Shown: positions 42,019 through 51,157 of the stretch, one piece after another
How the letters are laid out: every line of letters starts with the position of its first letter
Numbering within the stretch: the stretch's first letter is position 1
Assembly (NCBI GenBank): GCA_013824115.1
Contig: PNNG01000026.1
Span: forward strand, 1 to 64,000
DNA length: 64,000 nt
Direction: 5' to 3'
From: Sphingobacteriaceae bacterium
GTDB taxonomy: Bacteria > Bacteroidota > Bacteroidia > UBA7662
Notes under the pieces: generated by a model
The model's input: only the letters and a program-made list of their open reading frames with translations
Databases searched by the model: none
What the model was told of the DNA's origin: nothing
Position numbers and translations under genes: made by a program

Positions 42019-44850
42019 TTAACCATGCTGCGAGGCCGCCAAATACTTGCCTGTATAGCTTTCCTTGCAGCCTACCAAATCTTCGGGCGTACCAGCAAAG
42101 ACCAAGTATCCGCCGGCTTCGCCGCCTTCGGGACCCAAATCGAGCACCCAGTCGGCGCAGCGAATTACCTCCAGGTTATGCTCAATCACCACCACCGAAT
42201 TGCCTTGCTCTATGAGTGCATTGAGGGCGTAGAGTAGCTTTTTGATGTCGTGAAAGTGCAGGCCTGTGGTAGGTTCATCGAACACAAACAGCGTATCGGT
42301 GGCCTGGTTGCCTTTGGTGAGGTAACTGGCCAGCTTGATGCGCTGGGCTTCACCGCCAGAAAGGGTACTGCTGGCTTGTCCGAGCTTTACGTAATCGAGC
42401 CCCACATCGGCCAGGGGTTGGAGGCGTGAGAGGATGTTTTTTTCGTCCTTGAAAAACTCCAGGGCTTCACTCACGGTCATATCGAGCACTTCCGAAATGT
42501 TCTTGCTGCGGTAATTTACCTCCAGCAATTCGTCTTTGAAGCGCTTGCCTTTGCAGCTTTCGCATTCGAGGGTGATATCGGCCAAAAACTGCATGCTGAT
42601 GGTTACGGTGCCCTCGCCTTGGCAAGTTTCGCAGCGGCCGCCTTCTACGTTGAACGAAAAGTGCGCCGGTTTGTAGCCGTTGATTTTACTGGCTTGTTGG
42701 TCGGCATAGAGGTTGCGTATATGGTCGTATGCCTTGGTGTAGGTTACCGGATTGGAGCGACTCGATTTGCCGATGGGGTTTTGGTCGATCATTTCGATGT
42801 TCTTCACCGCCGAAAAATCGCCTTCCAATCGGTCGAAATCACCCGCTTTTTCGCCAAAGCCACCAATTTGTTTCTTCAACGCCGGATACAGAACCTTTTT
42901 AATGAGCGAAGTTTTGCCCGATCCACTCACGCCGGTTACCACGGTCAAACAGCCCAGTGGCAGGGTCACGTCCACATTTTTGAGGTTGTTTTCACGGGCG
43001 CCTTTCAGCACCAGGCTTTTGCGCCAATGGCGTCGGCGTTCGGGCACGGGAATCTGCTCGCGACCACTTAAGTAGCCGCCGGTAAGGCTGTTTTCGGCTT
43101 GAAGCAGTTCGGCAAAGGTGCCTTGGAATACCAATTCGCCCCCACCAGCACCAGCCAGTGGACCAATATCTACCAATTGGTCGGCCGCACGCATCACCGA
43201 TTCTTCGTGTTCTACCACGATCACCGTATTGCCATTGTCGCGCAGCCGCTTGAGTACCGTAATCAGCCGCTCACTATCGCGCGGGTGCAAGCCAATGCTG
43301 GGCTCATCGAGTATGTACATGCTGCCCACCAGGTTGCTTCCGAGTGAGGTGGCTAATTTGATGCGCTGCGATTCACCTCCCGAAAGACTGTTGCTCAAGC
43401 GGTTGAGGGTAAGGTAACCCAAGCCTACATCGCACAAAAAGCCCAATCGACTGGTAACTTCAGCCAAAAGGCGTTTGGCCACTTGCTGTTCGTTTTCCTT
43501 TAATTGGATGTTGTTGAAAAGCGCTAACAGTTGGTCAACAGGCTTGAGCACCAGGTCGATGATGCTGTGTTTTTCGGCCGATTGTGCATCTACCAGCTTG
43601 ACGTAACCAGCGTCTTTGCGCAGGCGGGTGCCTTGGCAGTCGGGACAAGTTGTGCGGCCACGGTAGCGGCTCAGCATCACCCGGTATTGGATTTTATACG
43701 ATTGTTCTTCGAGGTAGCGGAAGAAGGAGTTGAGCCCTTCGAAGTATTTATTGCCGTTCCACACCAGCTTTTTCTCTTCTACTGAGAGGTCGTACCAAGG
43801 GCGGTGCACCGGAAAATCGAAGCGGATCCCGTTTTTGACCAAGGCATCGTTCCATTCGCTCATTTTATCGCCGCGCCAGGGAGCAATGGCACCTTCGTAA
43901 ATGCTCAGGCTTTTGTCGGGAATAACGAGGTCCTCGTCGATACCGATGACGCTTCCAAATCCTTCGCAGGTTTTGCAGGCGCCATAGGGATTGCTGAAGC
44001 TGAATAAATTCACCGAAGGTTCTTCGAAGGGCATACCATCGGCCTCAAAACGATCGCTGAAGTGCAAATCGCCATTATCGGTTCGTATGATACACACGCC
44101 ATGGCCTTCAAAAAAGGCGGTTTGTACCGAGTCGGCGAGGCGGAAAGCCAAGCCTTCTTCTTGGTGTGCTACGCTCAAACGATCGAGCACAACCCAAAAT
44201 GCTTCGTTTTCAAGCGTGCTTTGGGAAGCTTTATCGTTGAGTAGCTCTTCTACCCGGTAAACCGTATCGCCTACTTGCACACGGATATAGCCTTTTTGCA
44301 GTAGCACTTGGAGCTCTTGGGCGAGGCTGCGTTTTTCGTGACGAACCAGTGGACATAAAATCTGCACCCGGCTGCCTTCGGGCAAGGCCAAGATGGCATC
44401 TACCACGTCGGTGACATTGTGTTTGCGGACTTCTTCTCCACTTTCGGGTGAAAAAGTACGACCAACGCGTGCGAACAGCAGTTTCAGGTAATCGTAAATT
44501 TCGGTAGAAGTGCCCACCGTAGAGCGCGGATTTCGGCTGCTCACCTGCTGCTCGATGGCCATGGCAGGTGAAATGCCTTTGATGTAGTCGACCTCCGGCT
44601 TTTTCATACGCACCATAAATTGCCGGGCGTAGCTCGAAAGGCTTTCTACATAGCGGCGCTGCCCTTCGGCATACAAGGTATCGAATACGAGCGACGATTT
44701 CCCCGATCCTGATAAACCGGTTACCACTATCAGACGGTTGCGTGGAATAGCCAAATCAACGCCTTTGAGGTTATGGAGGCGGGCGTTTTTGATGATGATG
44801 TGGTGGCGGGGGTCGAGTTGATCGACAGAGTTGGCTTTTACGTTGCTCAT
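42019..44850 (-). CDS. uvrA: Excinuclease ABC subunit A
   Basis: The DNA-damage sensor of nucleotide excision repair, 943 residues. Both ABC ATPase modules are intact: the first Walker A GLSGSGKS at 45-52 and the second GVSGSGKT near 634-641, with ABC signatures LSGGESQR and LSGGEAQR. Zinc-binding cysteine motifs are visible (CPDCQGTRL; CETCQGEGTVT...CESCKGKRF). The KTCEGFGSVIGID and DRLEGD-type segments fit UvrA. Bacteroidota often carry a second UvrA paralogue; which one this is cannot be decided here. It is monocistronic. Confidence 0.97.
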   Translation of the reverse strand: MSNVKANSVDQLDPRHHIIIKNARLHNLKGVDLAIPRNRLIVVTGLSGSGKSSLVFDTLYAEGQRRYVESLSSYARQFMVRMKKPEVDYIKGISPAMAIEQQVSSRNPRSTVGTSTEIYDYLKLLFARVGRTFSPESGEEVRKHNVTDVVDAILALPEGSRVQILCPLVRHEKRSLAQELQVLLQKGYIRVQVGDTVYRVEELLNDKASQSTLENEAFWVVLDRLSVAHQEEGLAFRLADSVQTAFFEGHGVCIIRTDNGDLHFSDRFEADGMPFEEPSVNLFSFSNPYGACKTCEGFGSVIGIDEDLVIPDKSLSIYEGAIAPWRGDKMSEWNDALVKNGIRFDFPVHRPWYDLSVEEKKLVWNGNKYFEGLNSFFRYLEEQSYKIQYRVMLSRYRGRTTCPDCQGTRLRKDAGYVKLVDAQSAEKHSIIDLVLKPVDQLLALFNNIQLKENEQQVAKRLLAEVTSRLGFLCDVGLGYLTLNRLSNSLSGGESQRIKLATSLGSNLVGSMYILDEPSIGLHPRDSERLITVLKRLRDNGNTVIVVEHEESVMRAADQLVDIGPLAGAGGGELVFQGTFAELLQAENSLTGGYLSGREQIPVPERRRHWRKSLVLKGARENNLKNVDVTLPLGCLTVVTGVSGSGKTSLIKKVLYPALKKQIGGFGEKAGDFDRLEGDFSAVKNIEMIDQNPIGKSSRSNPVTYTKAYDHIRNLYADQQASKINGYKPAHFSFNVEGGRCETCQGEGTVTISMQFLADITLECESCKGKRFKDELLEVNYRSKNISEVLDMTVSEALEFFKDEKNILSRLQPLADVGLDYVKLGQASSTLSGGEAQRIKLASYLTKGNQATDTLFVFDEPTTGLHFHDIKKLLYALNALIEQGNSVVVIEHNLEVIRCADWVLDLGPEGGEAGGYLVFAGTPEDLVGCKESYTGKYLAASQHG

Positions 44851-44962
44851 GGTGCTGCTGCAAAGGTCAACAACAAAATCGGCTGTTAAAAGTTGAATTT
44901 GAAATTCCTCTTTACAGCAAGCAGCCTCTATTTAAGATTGACTAATGACTGACATGGATAGC

Positions 44963-45268
44963 TCAGGGTTCAATACTGAGCGTTAGTTTTTTGCCCAAGC
45001 CCTGTTGAATGATTCGGATCAGTGTAGATAGACGAATGTCGCTGGCATCGTTTTCAATTCGTGAAATGTAGGTTTTGCTGGTACCACAACGTTCGGCCAA
45101 TTGTTCTTGTGTTAGTCCTTCTTCTTTCCTCATTTCCTGCAACATGACACCCAACTTGAAGGCTTCGAAACCAAGCTCATATTTTTCCCTTTCGGTTGTT
45201 CCCGGCAAGCCATAAAGCTCATCTAAATGATCACTAAATGAAGTGAGGTTGCTATTTTGATTTTTCAT
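44963..45268 (-). CDS. XRE-type antitoxin of a toxin-antitoxin pair
   Basis: From ATG 45268 the protein has 101 residues. A lambda-repressor-like helix-turn-helix occupies about 42-90 (MLQEMRKEEGLTQEQLAERC, then GTSKTYISRIENDASDIRLSTLIRI). The start codon overlaps the end of the toxin gene by 17 nt. XRE antitoxins neutralise their toxin and repress the shared promoter. A GCTCAG/CTGAGC stem (44961-44981) spans its stop codon. Confidence 0.93.
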   Translation of the reverse strand: MKNQNSNLTSFSDHLDELYGLPGTTEREKYELGFEAFKLGVMLQEMRKEEGLTQEQLAERCGTSKTYISRIENDASDIRLSTLIRIIQQGLGKKLTLSIEP

Positions 45269-45605
45269 CGAAGTATTCCTTTTTAAGTTTTTCGGCGAGG
45301 GCCAATTCTTGCTTGGGTGTTTTTTGTGTTTTCTTTTGGAAGCCATTCAGCAGTACAATGAGCTTGCCTTCATCGAAAAAGCAGAAAACCCTGTAAATGT
45401 CATTTCCAACAGCTATCCGTATTTCATAAAGCCCGGTAGAGCCAGTTAAATGTTCGAAAAATTTGGAAGGGATTCTTTCGGTTGTGGCTATCAACTGTAG
45501 TGTCCAGTTGATTTTCAATTTCACTTCTGGTCTCAACGTTTGAAAAAAACGCAGGTAGTAATCCTTGTAATAAAAGATCTGACGAACAAATCCCTTTTCC
45601 ATCAT
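45252..45605 (-). CDS. RelE/HigB (Gp49-like) toxin
   Basis: The 117-residue protein belongs to the Gp49/HigB group of RelE-like ribosome-dependent mRNA endonucleases. The family C-terminus is diagnostic: YEIRIAVGNDIYRVFCFFDEGKLIVLLNGFQKKTQKTPKQELALAEK. The N-terminus has two ATGs (45605 and 45602). Toxin precedes antitoxin, as in HigBA. The promoter -7 box ends 1 nt from the first ATG, so initiation at the second ATG or leaderless translation is likely. Confidence 0.93.
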   Translation of the reverse strand: MMEKGFVRQIFYYKDYYLRFFQTLRPEVKLKINWTLQLIATTERIPSKFFEHLTGSTGLYEIRIAVGNDIYRVFCFFDEGKLIVLLNGFQKKTQKTPKQELALAEKLKKEYFDEKSK

Positions 45606-45606
45606 A

Positions 45607-45636
45607 CAAAGTTAGCTAAATAGTGAACAATTGCAA
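45607..45636 (-). promoter_or_regulatory. Promoter of the toxin-antitoxin operon
   Basis: Minus strand: TTG (45636-45634), 19 nt, TAACTTTG (45614-45607). Both boxes are perfect. The transcript start would fall at or inside the first codons of the toxin gene. Confidence 0.75.
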
Positions 45637-45817
45637 TTTTCAAGCGGCGCCATGTTTTTTTGCGAACAAGTCTCAAACGTCATATTCGTGTCATTTGGGT
45701 TAAATTTTTCTTAAAAGCTTCAACGCTTTTATACGAAAGCTTATATTGCGCTCTGAATCTAAAACCAAGGAGGACTCTTATAGCCGTAACTCTACGCTAA
45801 ATTTAATCTCATCTGCT

Positions 45818-46405
45818 ATGAAAACGCAAGTGGTGAGCGTTAGCGATCAAGAGCTGATCAAGCGCTATCTATCGGGCAAAGAAAACGCCCTGGGTCAACT
45901 TATCCTCCGTCACAAAAGCCGGGTTTACGCAACCATTTACCATTTGGTGAAGGATCGTGATTTGGCTGAAGACATTTTCCAAGATGCATTTGTTAAGGTA
46001 ATCGACACCCTCCGCAGTGGTCGGTATAACGAAGAAGGCAAGTTTCTGCCTTGGGTGTTGCGCATTGCGCACAACCTTTGCATTGATCATTTCCGCCGTT
46101 CGGCCAAGATGCCTACCATCAGTGCCGGTGACGACGAAAACGATCCCTTCAGCTATCTCGATTTGAAAGAAGGCACCATCGAAGACCGCATCATGGAGCG
46201 GCAGTCGCACCAAAAAGTAACGCAACTCATACAGCACCTGCCCGAAGAGCAGCGTGAAGTGCTGGTGATGCGCATTTATGGTGGGCTGAGCTTCAAGGAA
46301 ATTGCCGACGTGACCCAGGTAAGCATCAATACCTCTTTGGGTCGGATGCGCTACGCGCTGGGCAACCTGCGGAAACTGGTAGACCAATACCACATTAACT
46401 TGTGA
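45818..46405 (+). CDS. ECF-type RNA polymerase sigma factor
   Basis: A 195-residue sigma-70 family factor of the extracytoplasmic-function group. From ATG 45818 the sigma-2 region is KDRDLAEDIFQDAFVKVIDTL and the sigma-4 region is LPEEQREVLVMRIYGGLSFKEIA with a helix-turn-helix. No anti-sigma factor gene follows, so this may be one of the Bacteroidota sigma factors regulated otherwise. The upstream 70 nt hold AT-rich sequence without a clear -33/-7 pair. It ends at a strong terminator. Confidence 0.93.
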   Translation: MKTQVVSVSDQELIKRYLSGKENALGQLILRHKSRVYATIYHLVKDRDLAEDIFQDAFVKVIDTLRSGRYNEEGKFLPWVLRIAHNLCIDHFRRSAKMPTISAGDDENDPFSYLDLKEGTIEDRIMERQSHQKVTQLIQHLPEEQREVLVMRIYGGLSFKEIADVTQVSINTSLGRMRYALGNLRKLVDQYHINL

Positions 46406-46408
46406 TGA

Positions 46409-46433
46409 AAAGGCGGCCGAATGGGTCGCCTTT
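46409..46433 (+). terminator. Intrinsic terminator of the sigma factor gene
   Basis: A 10-bp stem AAAGGCGGCC / GGTCGCCTTT (one G-T pair) with loop GAATG, followed by the T-rich TTTCTCGTTTTC tract. Confidence 0.8.
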
Positions 46434-46565
46434 CTCGTTTTCGGGCTGGAGAGGAAAACCGCAGATCCGCAGAGAAAGGCGAGTGCCTTAGCCGATTTGA
46501 ATGCATGATTTGGCCTTTGTGCTGCAAATGGGCTTTTTTTGGTACGGTCCCAAAATGCAGCTAGG

Positions 46566-46626
46566 GCCTGAGGAAGCGGAGCCGTTCGGCGAAGTCAGCT
46601 GCGCTGCCTTGCCGGAGACCGCAGAG
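46566..46626. repeat. Dispersed intergenic hairpin element, copy B
   Basis: Related to 118-178: shared flanks CGGAGCC and CCGGAG..CGCAGAG, different stem. Here CGGC (46587-46590) pairs with GCCG (46611-46614), AAG with CTT, and CAGC (46596-46599) with GCTG (46603-46606), with a 3-nt loop. A degenerate CGCAGA..CGCAGAG also lies about 100 nt upstream. The rest of the 46434-46695 gap has no gene. Confidence 0.55.
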
Positions 46627-46695
46627 CAGGAGTTTTGAGTCAAGAACAGTCAGGAAACAAATCATTATAAATACCCATTGCCTTATCTTCGTGCC

Positions 46696-47997
46696 ATGCA
46701 GTTTACCAACCTCATTTTGTCGGGAGGAAGCGGAACCCGACTTTGGCCGCTCTCACGCAAACTCATGCCCAAGCAGTTTTATCCGCTGCTCAACGGGCAA
46801 TCGCTTTTTGAATTAACGGTGGCTCGGAATGCCGGCGCCGGCAATAAGTTTATGGTGGTTACCAACCAAGACCAATACCTCCTGGCCCTCCGTCAGTTGG
46901 GCGAAATACCTAGCACATTTGTGTTGGAACCGGTGGGTAGAAATACGGCCCCCGCCATTGCCTTGGCTTGTTTGCTGCTGCCCGAAGACGAGGTGGTTTT
47001 GGTAACGCCCTCCGATCATTTGATTAAAAAACAGGATGCTTACCTGGCAGCCGTGCAGCAAGCTGTTGTCTTTGCCCAACAAGGTTATTTGGTAACCTTT
47101 GGCATCCAGCCCCAATACCCCGAAACAGGTTATGGCTATATTGAGGCCAAGGGCAACGAAGTAATGTCGTTCCGCGAGAAGCCCGATTTGGCTACCGCCG
47201 AAAAATTCATCGCAGCCGGTAATTTTTACTGGAACAGCGGCATGTTCTGCTTCACGGCAGGCAGCTTCTTGGCAGAGTTAAAGGAGTACAGTCCCGAGGT
47301 GTATGCTGCCTCTGTAGCCGCTGCCAGCCGTTTCCGGTCGGAGGACGAGGTGCATGAGCCCGATTTCGACAGCATGATGGCCATTCCCGATATCAGCATC
47401 GACTACGGGGTGATGGAAAAAAGCCGCAAGGTGCGTGTGGTGCCCGCCGACATTGGCTGGAGTGACCTCGGTAGCTTCGACGCTTTGTATGACGAGTTGC
47501 CCCGCGATGCTTCGGGCAATACCAATCAACCGAATACCTTGCCGCTGGGTGCCAGCAACAACCTGGTGCTTAATACCTCCGAGCGCGAATTGGTGCTTTT
47601 GGGTGTGAGCGATTTGTTGGTGGTGCAAACGCCTTCGGCTACGCTCATTGGCAGAAAAGGCCAAAGTCAGGATGTGAAAAAGGCTGTTGAAGCCCTCAAA
47701 AAGGTCGATTCGCCTTTGCTACTGGCCCATGAAACCATTGAAACGCCCTATGGCAGCTCCAAAGTAGCCCTTACGGCTCCCGATTACAGCGTGGAAGAAG
47801 TGCGCATTCTGCCTCAGCAGCAAATGGAGGTGGAATATGAAGCAGGTACTACCATTCAATTGGTGCGTGGTGCTGCGGTAAGCATCAACGACCGGGCTTT
47901 TGAAGCCGGTTTGGTGGTTCAGACTACCGAAGAGGTGAGCATCAGCAACGATTCGGAAACCGAAACGGCCTTGCTGCTCATTACCCGCATGGGTTGA
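46696..47997 (+). CDS. manC: Mannose-1-phosphate guanylyltransferase
   Basis: Makes GDP-mannose from mannose-1-phosphate and GTP, for surface polysaccharide and glycan synthesis. From ATG 46696 it has 433 residues. The nucleotidyltransferase loop is GGSGTRLWPLSR (10-21), followed by MPKQFY and GRNTAPAIALACLLL, with TPSDH and SIDYGVMEKS. A cupin-like C-terminal part follows (about 350-433); it is too short for a full phosphomannose isomerase domain. TATCTTCG at 46684-46691 lies just 4 nt before the ATG. Confidence 0.93.
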   Translation: MQFTNLILSGGSGTRLWPLSRKLMPKQFYPLLNGQSLFELTVARNAGAGNKFMVVTNQDQYLLALRQLGEIPSTFVLEPVGRNTAPAIALACLLLPEDEVVLVTPSDHLIKKQDAYLAAVQQAVVFAQQGYLVTFGIQPQYPETGYGYIEAKGNEVMSFREKPDLATAEKFIAAGNFYWNSGMFCFTAGSFLAELKEYSPEVYAASVAAASRFRSEDEVHEPDFDSMMAIPDISIDYGVMEKSRKVRVVPADIGWSDLGSFDALYDELPRDASGNTNQPNTLPLGASNNLVLNTSERELVLLGVSDLLVVQTPSATLIGRKGQSQDVKKAVEALKKVDSPLLLAHETIETPYGSSKVALTAPDYSVEEVRILPQQQMEVEYEAGTTIQLVRGAAVSINDRAFEAGLVVQTTEEVSISNDSETETALLLITRMG

Positions 47998-49383
47998 TCA
48001 GCGTTGGTCGATGAGGTAAAGTAGGGCAGCAATGGCTGCTGAACCCAGCTCCAATTCGCGTTTGTTTACGGCTTCCAGCACATCGCTGTTGGCATGGTGA
48101 AAATCGAAATACCGCTGGCTGTCGGGCACAAAGCCCATGAGCAGCTCCGATTTGCCTTTCAATCGACCCACATCTGCACCACTTGCTCCGGCCTGAATGC
48201 TGTTGATGCCATAAGGTGAAAGGAGGGGCACCCAAGGCTGCAAACCGGCAATCACACTACTGTCGGCTTCCACGTTAAAGGCGCGGGGCGAAAAGCCTCC
48301 ACGGTCGGATTCAATAGCGGCCAGGTGGTCTTCTTTGTTAACATCCGCCAAACGGGCGTATTCTACTGCCCCGCGCAAACCGTTTTCCTCGTTCATAAAC
48401 ATAATGGCCCGAAGGTGATTTTTGGCCTTGTAGCCGTTGGCTTTGAGCAGGCGCAAGGCTTCGATGCTGTGCACACAACCCACCCCATCATCGTGGGCAC
48501 CTTCACCCACATCCCAGCTGTCGAGGTGGCCACCTACGGCAATGATTCGGGCTTGAGGCGAACTGCCGTTGATTTGGCCCACTACATTGTAGGAGATTGT
48601 ATCGGGACGGCTTTCGCAATGCATCTCGAGGTACAATTCAACTTCGTTTTTCTCTTTCAGCAGTTTGCTGAGCTGTTCGGCATGCAGGGTGCTGATGGCT
48701 GCTGCTGGTATTTTACGTCCACCCTCGGCATATTGCATGGCACCGGTATGCGGAAAGGCATCGATGCGGTGGGTCATGGAGCGTACAATCACACCCGCCG
48801 CCCCTTTGGCACCGGCTTCTTTGGCGCCCCAGGCCCGGTTGGCCACACAATGACCATAACTTTCAAAGGTACTGATGTGGCGCGGGTCGAAGGCTTCGTT
48901 CAAGAACACAATCTTGTTTTGAACCTCTTCGGGCCGCATTTTTTTGAGGGCTTCGAGTCCAGCTACCTCAATCACCTGGGCTTGCAAACCTCCCGGAGGA
49001 GTGGCAATAGAACCGCCCAGGGCCAATACTTCTACCGGAATTTTTTGCTGTTGGATATAACCTCCCGAGGTACGTTTGCTCACCAGGAGATACGCTTTTT
49101 CTTTAGGACCGCGCACCCATACCGGTACCATCACGGGCTGCAGCCAAACGCTGTCGAAGCCCAATCGGAGCATTTGGGTGCGGGTATATAAAACGGCTTG
49201 CTGGGCTTGTGGACTCCCACTGAGGCGATGGCCAATTTTTTTACACAAATGCTCGAGCATGGGCCACGACTGACCCTGCACCAGCGAACTGTCGAACAGC
49301 TGTCGGATAAACTGCTTTTCGCTTTGTTGGGCTTGGGCTGAACCCAACGCCAGGCTAAAAAGGATAACCCACCAGCTTTTCAT
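47998..49383 (-). CDS. Secreted M28-family metallopeptidase
   Basis: A zinc aminopeptidase or carboxypeptidase-like enzyme of 461 residues with a signal peptide (WVILFSLALGSAQAQ). A PA-domain-like insert lies near 115-215. The M28 metal sites are clear: His286-x-Asp288 in GGHLDSWD, Asp298 in HDDGVG, and the Glu332-Glu333 pair in NEENG, with a later Asp (ESDRGG) and the terminal His in FDFHHANSD. It overlaps the next gene by 29 nt and both are likely one transcript with slyD. It probably digests peptides in the periplasm or outside the cell. Confidence 0.93.
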   Translation of the reverse strand: MKSWWVILFSLALGSAQAQQSEKQFIRQLFDSSLVQGQSWPMLEHLCKKIGHRLSGSPQAQQAVLYTRTQMLRLGFDSVWLQPVMVPVWVRGPKEKAYLLVSKRTSGGYIQQQKIPVEVLALGGSIATPPGGLQAQVIEVAGLEALKKMRPEEVQNKIVFLNEAFDPRHISTFESYGHCVANRAWGAKEAGAKGAAGVIVRSMTHRIDAFPHTGAMQYAEGGRKIPAAAISTLHAEQLSKLLKEKNEVELYLEMHCESRPDTISYNVVGQINGSSPQARIIAVGGHLDSWDVGEGAHDDGVGCVHSIEALRLLKANGYKAKNHLRAIMFMNEENGLRGAVEYARLADVNKEDHLAAIESDRGGFSPRAFNVEADSSVIAGLQPWVPLLSPYGINSIQAGASGADVGRLKGKSELLMGFVPDSQRYFDFHHANSDVLEAVNKRELELGSAAIAALLYLIDQR

Positions 49384-51139
49384 AAATGCGTTTTTGTAAA
49401 GGAGTGGCTTGCTGATTTTTTGTCAGTTGGAATTGAGGAGCCGGATATGCACCTATTTTGCCCCGCATTTCAACCGCTTTGCCCCTGCGTTGTACTTTGA
49501 TTTTTAATTTGTCGCCGGCATCCTGGCTGCGCAGCCAACGATCGGCATCTTCCACCGCTTTTCCATTCAGTTCGAGCAATACATCGCCGTATTGCAAGCC
49601 CATTTCCCAGGCAGCGCTGCCTTCCCGTATGGCACTTACCACTTGTTTGTCGCCTTGGCGCGACCATGATGCACCCAAATAAGGCATGGGCTTGCGTGTA
49701 CCTGTATCTTCGAGCGTGAGTCCAGCCACGGCGACAAAGCGTGCAAAATCGATGGGTTTGGTGCCGTGAATATAGTCGCGGAATAGCGTATCGGAGAGCG
49801 GGCCGAGGTGCTGGCGGAAGTCGGCTTCGAGCTCGGCATCGGTAAAGCCCCGACCGAGGCCATGGTGGTATTTGCGATACATAAAGCGCATCAGCGAATC
49901 GAGGCCGTAGTCGCCACCGCTCAAGTGAAGCAAAGCTGCATCGAATACCATACCCAGCATGGCACCTTTGCGGTAGTACGATACGCTGATATTGTTTGAA
50001 TTTTCGTTGCGGAGGTAGAACTTGATCCAGGCGTCGAGGCTCGATTCGGCTACCGATTGCACTTCATCGCCTTTGTTGCCCAATACGGCCTCAAAACCGG
50101 TACTTAGAACACGCAGGTAATCGGCTTCAGGCATTAAGCCGGTTCGGGCCAAGAGTAAATTATCGTAATAGCTGGTAAAGCCTTCCGAAATCCACAGGTG
50201 CCGGGTGTAATTTTCGCGGTTGTAATCAAATGGGCCAAGGGCAACCGGACGCAGTCGCTTAACATTCCACAAGTGGAAATACTCATGCGCTACCAAGCCT
50301 AGAAAACCGCGGTAACTGCTTTCTTTATCGTATACCTGATTGCGTACTTGTAAGGTAGTACTGTTGGTGTGCTCCAAACCGCCGCCGCCCATGCTGTTGT
50401 GCTGCACAATAAAGAGGTAACGGGCATTGGGTTGGTCGCCAAAAACCGCGTAAGAAGCATCTATGATTTTAGCGATGTCGGTTCGCAATTTGGCCTCGGG
50501 AAATTGATCCTGTCCTACCATGGCCAAGGTATGCGGGATGCCCGTGGCTTCGAAAGTAAAGCTCTTGAAATTCCCAATCTGAATGGGACAATCCACCAGT
50601 TCATCGTAATCGGCTGCATAACGGTGCCACACATTGCCGCCGATTTCTGGCAGCGAGGTCGCAATGTTCTTCCAGCTGATGGCTGGTTCAATGCGTAATT
50701 CGTGGCGTTTTTGCATCAGCCGAGGCTCAAACAGCAGGTAGGTGGTGCCTACCAAAGCGGCTTGCTCATCGTCGATATAGCTGGTTCTTACGCTGTATTC
50801 GTTGCAATATACGCGGTAGCGCACTTCTACTTTTTGTCCCAACTTGGTCACAACTGCCCAAGCATTTTTGGCAGTTTTGTGGGAAGGCACTTCTTTTCCA
50901 CCCACCAGGGCCACGAAGCCGTCGAGGTTTCGCGGAAACTCACGGATGAGGTAAGAGCCGGGTGTCCAAACAGGCAAACGCAAGTCCAAAGTATCGCTGG
51001 GGGCGGTAAGCTGCAGGCTCACTTCCACATAACGGCTTTCGGGCTTGGGGAATCGAAGGGTGTACTGCATAGCAGCTTGCGCCCAGCTGCCCAGGTAGCT
51101 GAGGCAGCTGAGCGCAAGGGTCAACAAACCAATGCGCAT
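49355..51139 (-). CDS. M61-family glycyl aminopeptidase with PDZ domain
   Basis: A secreted or envelope metallopeptidase of 594 residues. It has a signal peptide (TLALSCLSYLGSWAQ), an N-terminal beta domain (about 25-230) and a catalytic zincin domain with His285-Glu-x-x-His289 (LVAHEYFHLWN) and Glu319 (WISEG). A PDZ domain follows near 490-560 (GSAAWEMGLQYGDVLLELNG). M61 enzymes with this layout are common in Bacteroidota and cleave N-terminal glycine. It shares an operon with the M28 peptidase and slyD. Confidence 0.93.
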   Translation of the reverse strand: MRIGLLTLALSCLSYLGSWAQAAMQYTLRFPKPESRYVEVSLQLTAPSDTLDLRLPVWTPGSYLIREFPRNLDGFVALVGGKEVPSHKTAKNAWAVVTKLGQKVEVRYRVYCNEYSVRTSYIDDEQAALVGTTYLLFEPRLMQKRHELRIEPAISWKNIATSLPEIGGNVWHRYAADYDELVDCPIQIGNFKSFTFEATGIPHTLAMVGQDQFPEAKLRTDIAKIIDASYAVFGDQPNARYLFIVQHNSMGGGGLEHTNSTTLQVRNQVYDKESSYRGFLGLVAHEYFHLWNVKRLRPVALGPFDYNRENYTRHLWISEGFTSYYDNLLLARTGLMPEADYLRVLSTGFEAVLGNKGDEVQSVAESSLDAWIKFYLRNENSNNISVSYYRKGAMLGMVFDAALLHLSGGDYGLDSLMRFMYRKYHHGLGRGFTDAELEADFRQHLGPLSDTLFRDYIHGTKPIDFARFVAVAGLTLEDTGTRKPMPYLGASWSRQGDKQVVSAIREGSAAWEMGLQYGDVLLELNGKAVEDADRWLRSQDAGDKLKIKVQRRGKAVEMRGKIGAYPAPQFQLTKNQQATPLQKRIYEKLVGYPF

Positions 51140-51157
51140 GAAATTAAATTTTGAAGA

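Noticed and set aside
44961-44981. GCTCAG/CTGAGC stem across the antitoxin stop codon
   Set aside because: No T tract follows on the minus strand, so I do not call a terminator.
48325-49191. 288-codon plus-strand open frame opposite the M28 gene
   Set aside because: Antisense shadow of a peptidase with intact metal ligands; no signal or family features.
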